Positions 42,016 to 53,334 of a stretch of DNA of 64,000 nucleotides are shown here, piece after piece. The translations under genes and the position numbers were made by a program. Positions within the stretch are counted from its first letter, which is position 1. Each line of letters starts with the position of its first letter. Source of the DNA: Ascarosepion bandense (Eukaryota > Mollusca > Cephalopoda > Sepiida > Sepiidae); the NCBI GenBank assembly GCA_037127315.1, contig JBBBDQ010001293.1, positions 2,464,001 through 2,528,000 of the forward strand, in the 5' to 3' direction. The notes beneath the pieces are model-generated. The model did no database searches. It saw only the letters and a list, made by a program, of their open reading frames with translations, and was not told where the DNA came from.

Positions 42016-42070
42016 TTTTTTTTAAATAAGTGATGGAGACATGAAAAAAGAAATAAGAAATATAAGGAAT

Positions 42071-42230
42071 CGGCTAGATTATATACCCATGACACATTAA
42101 AAAAAAAAATTGAATGTAAAATTCTCAGCGTCTTTCTTTCGTGCGCATGTGCAGTCGCAGTCGCATCAACGTCAGCATAAACGATGGAGTCCTAAAGGAC
42201 GAAACGCGTCACGCGAAATATTTTACGCTG
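42071..42230 (+). repeat. Repeat F, copy 2, with hammerhead-like motif
   Basis: Paralogue of 37480-37640. A perfect hairpin GTCC-TAAA-GGAC (42189-42200) is followed by GAAAC (42201-42205), GC and GTC (42208-42210). The upstream core is degraded (CGATGGA). Confidence 0.65.
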
Positions 42231-42288
42231 TGTCATACTCCTTTCCCTTAAAACACACACACACCTTCCCAGACATATATATTAGAAT

Positions 42289-42293
<5 letters not shown>

Positions 42294-42366
<73 letters not shown>
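42294..42366. repeat. (CA)n-(TA)n microsatellite
   Basis: (AC)n 42294-42327 and (TA)n 42330-42366. Confidence 0.95.
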
Positions 42367-42368
<2 letters not shown>

Positions 42369-42790
42369 GAGGTTGTTTCAAAAAATTGTACCTGCTCTTT
42401 AAATGACAATAAATGCAGCGTTTATTGAATTGAAAACAAGATTAATGGTTAAAATTAGGAAATATTAATGCTTATTGACATACAGAGGAGATAAACGGTT
42501 TAAATTAAATATTGAGTGAAATTAAATGCATACATTTTTGGGGATAACCCTGCACATATAAGCTTATATACATTAATGGGTTTGTTTTCAATTCAACACT
42601 TTTTTTTATTCAAACGTAATTTAAGTGGATAATCGTATTTGAAATAATCAAAAGATTTGCTGTCTGGGGAATTAGGTGGCCAGATATAAGAGGTGATGTG
42701 GTCGCAGAAAATGTCTGATTGTTCTTTAACACGTTTTTCAGAAGGAATTCGTCATTGTACCGACAGTTCGAAATTGTTTAATTTTATTTG
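42365..42790 (-). mobile_element. mariner-type transposase remnant with left terminal repeat
   Basis: The minus strand reads KEQSDIFCDHITSYIWPPNS, PDSKSFDYFKYDYPLK. WPPNSPD is the block around the third catalytic Asp. The end at TACGAGGTTGTTTCAAAAAA (42365) looks like a mariner terminal inverted repeat next to a TA target inside the (TA)n run. Most of the coding region is gone. Confidence 0.7.
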
Positions 42791-43075
42791 TTTATTAATC
42801 CACTCACGTTTTTGAATCTTATTATTTGCTGCTTCCCCTTCAAACATAGATTACAATTTCTTCCGCTAAATTTCTCCATCTTTTCTGTTACATCCAATTC
42901 TATTACTGGTGTTTTTCATTCCATTTTTAGCTCACATATGTGTTTTGGCAGCATGGCCTGATTTCGATAAATTAATTCCCAGTTTCACCGATGTAAATCC
43001 TTTCTCCTTCCTAGGTATTCTTGTTAGACACTTTCGCGTTAAATAACACATTTTCACTTCTGTAATATATATATA

Positions 43076-43545
43076 CAGATCAATCTCGGTTCTCGAACAT
43101 CTCACACGTCGAACAAATCGGTTTTCGAACAGAAAATTCGAAGCGAAAATGCCTAGGTTGTCGAACAAAATTTCGGTTCTCGAAGAACATTGCTGAATCA
43201 AGCAGAACCAAGTTAACCTGAACAGAATAATTTCTGAGTTGTCCACCGTGTTGTATACATTCATATATTGTGCTTTCCTTTTTTATTTTTATTGTACTGT
43301 GCTTTCATTTTCCCATTCATTAACCCTTAGTCATGGCTACGAAGAAAATTAACAGTGATATTAATAATGGAAAAAGAAAACTTGAGACAAAAACAATTGA
43401 AGTGAAGAAAGATATCATCGCAAAACACTAAAAAGGCGTTTCTGTTTCATATCATGCTGTTCAGAAGGTCATACCTAAATCAACAATATCTACTATTTTT
43501 AAAAGAAGGAAGTGATAAAAGCAGCTGATATTGTAAAAAGGGTGA
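43076..43545 (+). mobile_element. pogo/Tigger-like transposon 5' end
   Basis: A CAGATCAATCTCGGTTCTCG end (about 43076) with repeated TCGAACA words resembles Tigger-type terminal sequence. From ATG at 43333 the frame reads MATKKINSDINNGKRKLETK, TIEVKKDIIAKH, stop, KGVSVSYHAVQK, IPKSTISTIFKRRK. This is the CENP-B/Tigger N-terminal helix-turn-helix. The catalytic domain is absent, and the sequence fades into the minisatellite. Confidence 0.75.
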
Positions 43546-44460
43546 TAGTTATTAGTAAACAAAGCCCAAAGATACTCAAAAACAGTATTTATCAACTAGA
43601 ATGTTATTAGTAAACAAATGTTTATTAACTATAAATTTATTCGTAGAAAAAGACCAAAGAAAGTAAAAAAAGGGTTATTAATTATAATTTTACTAGAAGA
43701 CAAAGACCAAAGATACTCAAAAACAGTTTTTATTAACTATAATTTTATTAGTAGACAAAGACCAAAGATACTCAAAAACAGTGTTTATTAACTATAATTT
43801 TATTAGTAGACAAAGACCAAAGATACTCAAAAACAGTGTTTATTAACTATAATTTTATTAGTAGACAGAGACCAAAGATACTCAAAACAGTTTTTATTAA
43901 CTATAATTTTATTAGTAGACAAAGACCAAAGATACTCAAAAACAGTGTTTATTAACTATAATTTTATTAGTAGACAAAGACCAAAGATACTCAAAAACAG
44001 TGTTTATTAACTATAATTTTATTAGTAGACAAAGACCAAAGATACTCAAAAACAGTGTTTATTAACTATAATTTTATTAGTAGACAGAGACCAAAGATAC
44101 TCAAAAACAGTGTTTATTAACTATAATTTTATTAGTAGACAAAGACCAAAGATACTCAAAAACAGTGTTTATTAACTATAATTTTATTAGTAGACAAAGA
44201 CCAAAGATACTCAAAACAGTGTTTATTAACTATAATTTTATTAGTAGACAAAGACCAAAGATACTCAAAAACAGTGTTTATTAACTATAATTTTATTAGT
44301 AGACAAAGACCAAAGATACTCAAAAACAGTGTTTATTAACTATAATTTTATTAGTAGACAGAGACCAAAGATACTCAAAAACTGTGTTTATTAACTATAA
44401 TTTTATTAGTAGACAAAGACCAAAGATACTCAAAATAGTGTTTATTAACTAAAATTTTCA
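43545..44460 (+). repeat. 55-bp minisatellite, ~16 copies
   Basis: The unit holds TTTATTAACTATAATTTTAT, TAGTAGACAAAGACC and AAAGATACTCAAAAACAGTG. The first three units are diverged; those from 43727 on are nearly identical, with occasional single-base indels (ACAGAG for ACAAAG, AAAACAG for AAAAACAG). There are no unique spacers, so it is not a CRISPR-type array. Confidence 0.95.
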
Positions 44461-44499
44461 CAAGAAATTGATATGAAAGAAATGTGTTTAGTATGAAGT

Positions 44500-44745
44500 T
44501 TTATTTAAAATTCGATACGAGCACCAGAGTTCGCTATTAGCTTCTCGAGCATCCCGGGAATCGCGTCAACTGATTTCACCAGGAACTTTTATAGTAAGGA
44601 AGACATAACTTCTTGTATTCGGCCTTCAAATTCTTTGAAAGACTTGATTTAGGATAGTAGACTTTCTCCTGCAAGCAACCCCTAGAAAAAAAGTTACGGG
44701 GTGTTAGGTCAGGTTTCCTGGCTGGCAACTCATACATAAAAAAGG
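44500..44745 (-). mobile_element. mariner/IS630-type transposase C-terminal remnant
   Basis: The minus strand reads LPARKPDLTPRNFFSRGCLQ, EKVYYPKSSLSKNLKAEYKK, then (shifted) DAIPGMLEKLIANSGARIEF-stop. PDLTP..FF.RG is the block containing the third catalytic residue. Confidence 0.75.
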
Positions 44746-44782
44746 AGTTACTTTTCGATACAGGTGTTACTTTTCAATATAC

Positions 44783-44823
<41 letters not shown>

Positions 44824-44829
44824 TGTGTG
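44783..44829. repeat. (GT)n microsatellite
   Basis: Interrupted once by ATGT. Confidence 0.95.
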
Positions 44830-45200
44830 CACGCTTAATTTAAAGGTAATCTTGGGAGATCTAATGTAGAAAACACATTATTATACTCCGAATTACATTG
44901 GAGGCGTAAGTATGTATAGGGGAAGTATAAAGTTTGTGCGTTTGATTAACACTTTTGAGATGAACTATTGTCAAACATTATCCATTTATGACTAGTACTT
45001 ATTACAAAGGCTTTTTATTACATCTCTCGGGTAATGATTGTATGATCGTTAAAATATTACAGCTAATATTATTAGCGTATGTAAATAACATAAAAAAGCC
45101 AATCTATCAGGTGATCAGGAAGAGTGAAATATGGCTGTATCGTAAGCTGGTAGCATCTGTAGCTAAATCAGTAAAGCAAATGGGGTGTTAAAATAGGCTT
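44830..45200. other. Unrecognised interval
   Basis: A 67-codon frame (44988-45191) has no recognisable product. Confidence 0.35.
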
Positions 45201-45204
45201 ATTG

Positions 45205-45672
45205 AATATCTGTCTATATTTCTGATATAAGGTATTGTAATTATTTACATTATATACATTTTTCGGACTGTTGTAATCATCTTTGTTGCCATATTTACGA
45301 CGTTTGAGCCTTTGTACGCTACGACTTTCTTCAGTTAACTGGAAGTTTGAAATGAACCCTTTCGTTCAATCACTTGGCTAAATTGTTCTTGTTTCGTGAG
45401 TCATGCCACTTCTGGATGGCTAAAGACCCATAGAGTTGTGAGTTCAATACCTGGTTACAGCAGTTGTAAACAAATAACTTGGAGAGTTGAGTTAGAAGAG
45501 AGATAACAAAGACATCCGAAAGTAGCAAAATTCAAATCACCTGAACAAGGACGAAGCGTACACGGCCGAAACGTAGTGAATATGAATATGACAATAAAGA
45601 GGAGAATTATAGTCTAAACAATGTAAATAATATAAATCTTACCTCATCTCAGAAATAGAGACAAACGTTTAC
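45205..45672. repeat. Repeat E, long copy with inverted ends and two opposed hammerhead-like motifs
   Basis: Left end ATTTCTGATATAAGGTATTG..ATTATTTACATTAT and right end ATAATGTAAATAAT..TACCTCATCTCAGAAATAGA are inverted copies. The left part holds CTGAAGA on the minus strand (complement of 45328-45334). The right part holds CTGAACA on the plus strand (45541-45547), followed by GAAACG at 45568. Confidence 0.75.
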
Positions 45673-45677
45673 AAGAT

Positions 45678-45905
45678 TATTGAATATTTGTCTCTATTTT
45701 TGAAAGGAGGTATTGTAATTATTTACATTATGTACATTGTTCGTACTGTTGATATACTCATCTTTGTTGGCAGATTGACGATGCTTCGGTCGCTCTACGC
45801 TACATACTTCTTCAGTTGATTGAAATTTTGAACTGAACTCTTTAGTTCCATCACTGGGCTAGAATGTTTTCGTTCTGTGAGTCATGTCAATTCCTGATGT
45901 CATTG
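45678..45905 (-). repeat. Repeat E, second tandem copy, left part
   Basis: Restarts TATTGAATATTTGTCTCTAT and follows the first copy through TCATCTTTGTTGGC to CTTCTTCAG (CTGAAGA on minus, complement of 45809-45815). The GAAA box has become GAAGC. Confidence 0.75.
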
Positions 45906-46037
45906 TTAGCTCCAATTAACTCAACTCTTTAGTATTTAGTTCATCACTTTTATGTCCCCTAGATCCAACCAACGCTTCTATCCATTGGGCCATGTGTCGT
46001 CTCATAATGTAAAGAAGGTCACTGAATGCTAGCTTAT

Positions 46038-46041
46038 AAAC

Positions 46042-46098
<57 letters not shown>
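46038..46098. repeat. (CA)n microsatellite
   Basis: About 30 CA units. Confidence 0.95.
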
Positions 46099-46102
<4 letters not shown>

Positions 46103-46219
46103 TATCCTTATATTAAAACAGATGTACCCTGACTATAAACAAGAACACTCTTAAAATATATTTTGCTCTTACAATCTTTAGATTTAACATTCACTATAAA
46201 AAGTTCAAAATGCCTAAGC

Positions 46220-46931
46220 GAATTATTACCAATGATACGTGACTATAAAATACTTCTATGTAAACATAATTATCAGTCATTCACCACAATATATCATAAG
46301 TTGACTCGCCGAAACATAGCACAATCTGTACACATATCGATCATTAAATCACGCATGAAAAAAATATGTAAATTTGACAAATATTAGTCCATACATAAAT
46401 ATATAACAAATGTCTTCTCTAATAAAGACCTCTATGCATATATATATAATAATAATAATAATAATAAAACTGACTCTGTACGTATCTAGATCCTAAAACT
46501 TTACAAAAGCAAACCTTAAGGACCACAAATAACCGGCAGAATCTAAGTCCGTTACTGTCCGTCGCTATAAAGCGTTGGACAAGAGGGGGGAAAAAAAGAA
46601 AACCGCGGAGTACCGACAATACATACAGTACCTCGCAGCAAAGAAAAAAAACCCTCAAACGGAACCAACCACAAAGAAAGAAAAGTGCTCGATACAAACT
46701 AACCAATTTCATAAGGCAAAATTTCTTGCTTAGTGTCTATAACAATACTGTGTCTCCGAAATTTAATTTTTTTTTTCTTCCTCCGAACCTCCCCTTCCCC
46801 AGTTGGGTATGCTGGTTGGTTAGTCTTTGCTCGGTGTGTCTATTTATTTGGTTAATCCCTGGTCTGCCGTTGCCCTGACGAGCCGTTGTGCGAAACCGCG
46901 GTAGGTCTTGGCGATCTTGTGATTTTTTCAC

Positions 46932-46973
<42 letters not shown>

Positions 46974-47350
46974 TTGACCACTCGAAGGTATAATTATTGC
47001 AAATAAAAAATTATAAAATAATAAGGCACTGTTAAAGAGCAAACACGCGGCAAGAGCTTTCATGATTAGTAGTAAAGTTTAATAGCTGGTAGTAAACATA
47101 ATGAACTGAGTCAACGGCTTCACTCATCGGGGCTCAATGAAGTCATCATAACGGTGTCCTCACGAAATGTCGAAGTAGGCATGAACCTGCTCAGTTAAAG
47201 TGACAAATTCGTTGCACTAAAATTAGCAACTCTTTATCTCTACGCTGTTATCGAGCACCTTATGATAACAAACCTCCTTGCCAAAATAACTTTTATTACT
47301 AAAACTATTGAAAAAAAACCCATAAATCTTGGCATTTAATATTATAACTC

Positions 47351-47403
<53 letters not shown>

Positions 47404-48061
47404 TATCTGTAAATTCAGATAATATTTACAGGGAAACTAGACATTTCTAACATGTCAGTTTAAAACATGCATTGTCAAACCCATTTAAACAAAGAAAGAG
47501 GAAAAATTCTAATGCCGGAGCATTGGTCTAGTAAACGAAGCGATTGGGGAATATTAGCTCTTATAGGGTTAAGCTAGAGGAATCTTAGTAGTAATTTCTT
47601 CTATAGTAGTGGGAGGTATGTGGCTTGGCCATTGGGCTAGTAGTGGTATGTAAGGGGGAAAGGTGACTGCTTGGCCAAATTAAAAAAAATTATTGTGACT
47701 AAAAGGAAGAATAAGATAATTAATGCGATCTATATTTATTTCTATAACGACACATACTAATGATCACTCTACGTTTATTCAGAAGTACATTCTGATATTG
47801 AAAAAATATATATATGCACTACATTCTTTGTTATAATACAGAGTATCTTCCCTGTTACAATAAAGACTGTTGTGTATATTTTTAATAAATAAGCCTTTTC
47901 AATATTTTGCCGTAATTTTTGACGGCCTCAATATTACTTTCTTACGTTTGTCAATTAAGATTTTATATACCTTATGTGCGTAAATTTAGATATGAAATGA
48001 TTTGGCTAACCTTCAAAGAATAAACAAATAGCTGGGTTGAATATTAATTGAAAGCAACATT

Positions 48062-48107
<46 letters not shown>

Positions 48108-48590
48108 CAATTTCGTTTAATCATTCCTGATTGGATAGATTCGTTTTTTATGGATTATCGACCCATTTTATATTATTTAAAGTAATAACAAACTTTTAGA
48201 TTGCTAGCAGTATAGCCCGGCGTTGCTCGGGTGTAATGAAAGCTTTAAAACTAATCCATAGTCCAGACTCTTTGGACGTTGTCACGAAAGACTAAAAAGC
48301 AATAGTTGTTTCCAGTTAAAGCGAAACCGTAGACTGAAAGAAAAATGAACAGATGTAAGTCAAATTTTGATTTCCTGGTATCGATATCAAATAAGTTTTT
48401 TTCGTTGTAAACTGAATTATGAAGGCTAAATAAGTCCTCTGAGTAAATGGTATCATGGCTGAGACTAAGAACTACAATTATATCTACTTAGAGCCAAACC
48501 CGAAGCAAAAAATAAAATAAAAGGGCTGAAAAAAATACAGACATACAGATAAACAGATACACACACAAACATCTTGCCTTTTATATATAC
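46220..48590 (+). repeat. Segmental duplication, unit 1 (blocks A and B with 530-bp extra segment)
   Basis: Block A (46220-46443, AATTATTACCAATGATAC to GACCTCTATGCATATATA) and block B (46972-48588, CTTGACCACTCG to AACATCTTGCC) recur in the same order in unit 2. Between A and B here lies 46444-46971, absent from unit 2. It begins with (AAT)n, includes a distinct CG-containing sequence and ends with (TA)n. Small frames on the minus strand are not conserved as genes. Confidence 0.95.
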
Positions 48591-49898
48591 TAACCCAATT
48601 ATTACCAATGATACATGACTATAAAATACTTCTATGTAAACATAATTATCAGTCATTCACCACAATATATCATAAGTTGACTCGCCGAAACATAGCACAA
48701 CCTGTACACATATCGATCATTAAATCACGCATGAAAAAAATATGTAAATTTGACAAATATTAGTCCATACATAAATATATGACAAATGTCTTCTCTAATA
48801 AAGACCTCTATGCATATATATATATATATATATATGTATACATTCTTGATCACTCGGAGGTATAATTATTGCAAATAAAAAATTATAAAATAATAAGGCA
48901 CTGTTAAAGAGCAAACACGCGGCAAGAGCTTTCATGCTTAGTAGTAAAGTTTAATAGCTGGTAGTAAACATAATGAACTGAGTCAACGTCTTCACTCATC
49001 GGGGCTCAATGAAGTCATCATAACGGTGTCCTCACGAAATGTCGAAGTCGGCATGAACCTGCTCAGTTAAAGTGACAAATTCGTTGCACTAAAATTAGCA
49101 ACTCTTTATCTCTACGCTGTTATCGAGCACCTTATGATAACAAACCTCCTTGCCAAAATAACTTTTATTACTAAAACTATTGAAAAAAAACCCCATAAAT
49201 CTTGGCATTTAATATTATAACTCAACTATATATATATATATATATATTTGTTTATCTGTAAATTCAGATAATATTTACAGGGAAACTAGACATTTCTAAC
49301 ATGTCAGTTTAAAACATGCATTGTCAAACCCATTTAAACAAAGAAAGAGGAAAAATTCTAATGCCGGAGCATTGGTCTAGTAAACGAAGCGATTGGGGAA
49401 TATTAGCTCTTATAGGGTTAAGCTAGAGGAATCTTAGTAGTAATTTCTTCTATAGTAGTGGGAGGTATGTGGCTTGGCCATTGGGCTAGTAGTGGTAGGT
49501 AAGGGGGAAAGGTGACTGCTTGGCCAAATTAAAAAAAATTATTGTGACTAAAAGGAAGAATAAGATAATTAATGCGATCTATATTTATTTCTATAACGAC
49601 ACATACTAATGATCACTCTACGTTTATTCAGAAGTACATTCTGATATTGAAAAAATATATATATGCACTACATTCTTTGTTATAATACAGAGTATCTTCC
49701 CTGTTACAATAAAGACTGTTGTGTATATTTTTAATAAATAAGCCTTTTCAATATTTTGCCGTAATTTTTGACGGCCTCAATATTACTTTCTTACGTTTGT
49801 CAATTAAGATTTTATATACCTTATGTGCGTAAATTTAGATATGAAATGATTTGGCTAACCTTCAAAGAATAAACAAATAGCTGGGTTGAAAAATAATT

Positions 49899-49941
<43 letters not shown>

Positions 49942-50406
49942 TTCGTTTAATCATTCCTTTATTGGATAGATTCGTTTTTTATGGATTATCGACCCATTTT
50001 ATATTATTTAAAGTAATAACAAACTTTTAGATTGCTAGCAGTATAGCCCGGCGTTGCTCGGGTGTAATGAAAGCTTTAAAACTAATCCATAGTCCAGACT
50101 CTTTGGACGTTGTCACGAAAGACTAAAAAGCAATAGTTGTTTCCAGTTAAAGCGAAACCGTAGACTGAAAGAAAAATGAACAGATGTAAGTCAAATTTTG
50201 ATTTCCTGGTATCGATATCAAATAAGTTTTTTTTCGTTGTAAACTGAATTATGAAGGCTAAATAAGTCCTCTGAGTAAATGGTATCATGGCTGAGACTAA
50301 GAACTACAATTATATCTACTTAGAGCCAAACCCGAAGCAAAAAATAAAATAAAAGGGCTGAAAAAAATACAGACATACAGATAAACAGATACACACACAA
50401 ACATCT

Positions 50407-50410
<4 letters not shown>
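48591..50410 (+). repeat. Segmental duplication, unit 2
   Basis: Block A copy 48598-48820 and block B copy 48842-50410 are near-identical to unit 1 (a few substitutions by eye; microsatellites differ in length, for example (TA)n at 47353-47398 versus 49226-49248). It starts exactly where unit 1 ends. A (TA)n run closes it at 50411-50461. Confidence 0.95.
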
Positions 50411-50461
<51 letters not shown>

Positions 50462-50463
<2 letters not shown>

Positions 50464-51180
50464 CGATTTTCTGCACTATTGTAAGAACTGCAACCTTGAA
50501 ACTTCTGAATATCGTTTCTTATGTCTTTGTCTATGAGTGTATCAAATTTGATTAAAATCAGACCACTCCTTCTATAACCCGATTTTTTCGATTATCGATT
50601 GTCGATATTTATCGGGGGTACCTCGACACAAAACTTCGATAAAACACTCGTAGGTAACGGACACACACACAGAGACAAAGTTTCCTTTATAAATAAGCTT
50701 AGATAAGAATCTTTTTGGGGAGATAATAGTTTTGGTGATTTCTTAAAAATGAACCCAAAGCTTTTGTGGGGAGGAGAAGAAGAGGTGGATTCATACGTAT
50801 CCCAAAGGTATTTGCGCGTAAGTAAATATTACGGACCTAAGAGAAATTACAAAACGGCTCTCTGATTAACAATTCTGCAACATTATTCATGACATCACTC
50901 GCACATCCAAAATGTCAGTACATAGTGTTCAATTGAGGTACAAACCAACCTCGACATTGCTTACCTTCAGTGATTATACAGAAACCGGTGTTTAGAAGTG
51001 ATGTAGTCGTAAGCCTTTTTAGTCAGTTAATCCGAGTAAGGTGATAATGTCCCTAAGACGCAAGGGAGTAATCGAGTAAGAGAACGAGAATATTTTACGA
51101 AAGAGAAAGGACAAGAAAAGAACAGATTTAAAGAGTACGTAAAATGGAGATTTACGTTACGTTTAAATATTTGAAGATTG
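50462..51180. other. Unrecognised interval
   Basis: Continues with the ACACACACAGAGACAAAGTT word typical of dispersed-repeat ends. Near 50770-50850 a GAGGTGGATTCATACGTATC..GGTATTTGCGCGTAAGTAAAT stretch resembles part of a decayed SINE-A (minus). Confidence 0.4.
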
Positions 51181-51197
51181 CAATTGGCAGAGACACA

Positions 51198-51607
51198 GTC
51201 AGTCAGTTAAGTGCCATACGTGATACACGCTTTAGGCGATCATGTCTGAAAAGAGACATGACTGACTGGGCAGAACATTATCCCGCAATAGGTTTCCATT
51301 GCTTTCTACGGCAGACTGGTTGCCAGCCAAGGCTCTAGAACCTAATCTGTCCTGTTATTTAACCCATACTGACTGGGCAGAAGATTATCACGCAATAGGT
51401 TTCCATTGCTTTCTACGGCAGACTGGTTGCCAGCCAAGGCTATAGAACCCAATCTGTTATTTAACCTATAACTGGCGGGAAGAGACGGATTAATACCTTT
51501 CCCAGGGGTATTTGCGCGTAAGTGAATGCAAGGAATTCAACTGGAATTCGAACTCACCAATTCGATTTGTCGTTCCGAGTCTATATCCACTGCACCACAA
51601 TGCACCA
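51198..51607 (-). mobile_element. SINE-A, enlarged by an internal 107-bp duplication, 17-bp target-site duplication
   Basis: CAATTGGCAGAGACACA occurs at 51181-51197 and 51608-51624. Inside, the unit starting ACTGACTGGGCAG is present twice in tandem (51261-51367 and 51368-51475), so the element is ~410 bp instead of ~300. The A-box-like head and tail are present. Confidence 0.95.
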
Positions 51608-51624
51608 CAATTGGCAGAGACACA

Positions 51625-52205
51625 AGAAAACCGTAAATATGAATAGAATGTGAAAGAAGTGACTGAAGAGAAATGTAATAATGACAGACACAGGGAGATT
51701 AAAATAATGAAAGTTAGAAGATGAAGCAATAAGCGGATTGTTACCCAGAATATGAAATCTGTCATATCTATTGGCAAAGCCAAACAACGCAGCGTATTTA
51801 TACTTTAATACACCATTAATATGCAACAGGAAATATGAATCTGTCTAACTAAAAGCAAATGTCAATTTTCTTGGCAAATGCTCTGACATTCAAGTTCCCC
51901 GAGATTTAGCGCTAAAGATCATTTGGTCAAGCAAAGCCTGTTGATATTTTTCGTTTGTGTCTTGGCTAATCTAAATGAAAGCTTTATACAATATGAACGA
52001 CTGAAAATTTGAATGAAATTGATTCTGGTTTTAAACATAACAAGTGTATTGACAATATTAATTATCAAGGTGATAAGTATTATAAAATTTCTTTAATTAG
52101 TTTAATTAGAATGATGAAATTGACAATACTTGTAATGATTATGAGAATAAATTCAATATGAATTTTCCAAGATTTTATACATTCTAGAACTTTTAAGAAC
52201 GCATA
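51625..52205. other. Unrecognised interval
   Basis: AT-rich; frames of 81-97 codons on the minus strand lack recognisable similarity. It ends at (AAT)n 52207-52244. Confidence 0.4.
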
Positions 52206-52206
52206 C

Positions 52207-52246
<40 letters not shown>

Positions 52247-52255
52247 CAGAAAGAA

Positions 52256-53300
52256 AAATATTCAATAATGAAAGATGGCAGTAAATACAAACAAGATTTA
52301 CATTTAGTAGATTCTGTAGAAAAACAAAACAGAAGCCAAGAACCAACTATTGCGGCAAAATACATGAAAACGAAAGCCAAGGATATCGCTCTTGAACAGA
52401 TGAAACAACGCTGTCATGACAAATCTCTGCATGGCAAATATTCAGAACGTGCCAATAAACCCAATGTAGATAAAGTTAATACTCATCGGTTGTTACGGGT
52501 ATCTTGATTAAAGTATGAAACTGAAGGCTTTATTCTTGCTGTGCAAGACCAAAGTCTTTTCACTAGAAACTTTCAGACAAATATTATACATAATAATGTT
52601 GATCCAAAATGCAGGTTCTGTGATAAATACCAATAAACAATCGACCATCTAATCTCAGGATGCTCTGTACTTGCCCCAAATGAATATAAAAATCGTTACG
52701 ATAGAGTGGGGCAATATTTACACTGGACAATGTGAAAACACTATGGAAAATATGTAGACAAACACTGGTATGAACATCACCCAGCATCAGTTACAGAAAT
52801 AGATGTCACCATTGTATGGAATTACATCATCTACACAGACAGAAAAATTGAAGCAAATAGGCCAGACATTATTGTTAAAAACCAGAAAGAAAAAAAACTT
52901 GCCTATTAATTGATATGGCTTGTCCAGCGGATTGTAACATAGCAACCAAGGAATTCGAAAAACTGTCAAAATGTAAAGACCTGAAGATTGAAATCGGAAC
53001 ATACGGAAATTGAAAACAAGAATCATATCAGTGATAGTAGGTGTACTTGGAATGATAAAAAATGGAACAAAACAACACATTGAAAAAATTCCTGGAAACC
53101 CCAGTTTAAGAGATATACAAAAAACTGTTAAGTACAACCCACTACACAAAGGAAAACTTTGTCTATGTAACGCTAGGGATATTAGGGGAGAGAGAAAAAA
53201 CATGAAATTGAGCCATAACAACACACCACGATCTGCCTTAGGTTTTCTGCAGATTTGCTAGGTAGTGCGACTATGGCAGAAATAGAATTATGATGAAAAA
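52256..53300 (+). mobile_element. R4-like LINE C-terminal half: zinc-finger and REL endonuclease
   Basis: Stitched frames read QRCHDKSLHGKYSERANKPN, VDKVNTHRLLRVS, QSLFTRNFQTNIIHNNVDPK, CRFCDKYQ, TIDHLISGCSVLAPNEYKNR and YDRVGQYLHWT. These form a CxxC...H....C finger as in R2/R4-group LINEs. Then come DRKIEANRPDIIVK, LIDMACPADCNIATKEFEKL, GVLGMIKNGTKQHIEKIPGN and PSLRDIQKTV (restriction-like endonuclease). The 3' UTR ends near 53300. Several stops and shifts; inactive. Confidence 0.8.
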
Positions 53301-53334
53301 TGACATAATAATTCATTTCTTATTGACATGACAG

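Noticed and set aside
43545..44460. CRISPR-like periodicity
   Set aside because: The 55-bp unit repeats end to end with no unique spacers and the context is eukaryotic; it is a minisatellite.
46419..47063. Minus-strand ORFs of 97 and 108 codons in the 530-bp extra segment
   Set aside because: They run through (AAT)n, A-rich and (TA)n tracts, overlap no recognisable domain and are absent from the duplicate unit.
48199..50090. GC-rich word AGCCCGGCGTTGCTCGGG (about 48214 and 50048) as a regulatory hairpin
   Set aside because: It is part of the duplicated segment and resembles a dispersed-repeat end; only a 4-bp stem forms and nothing ties it to a gene.
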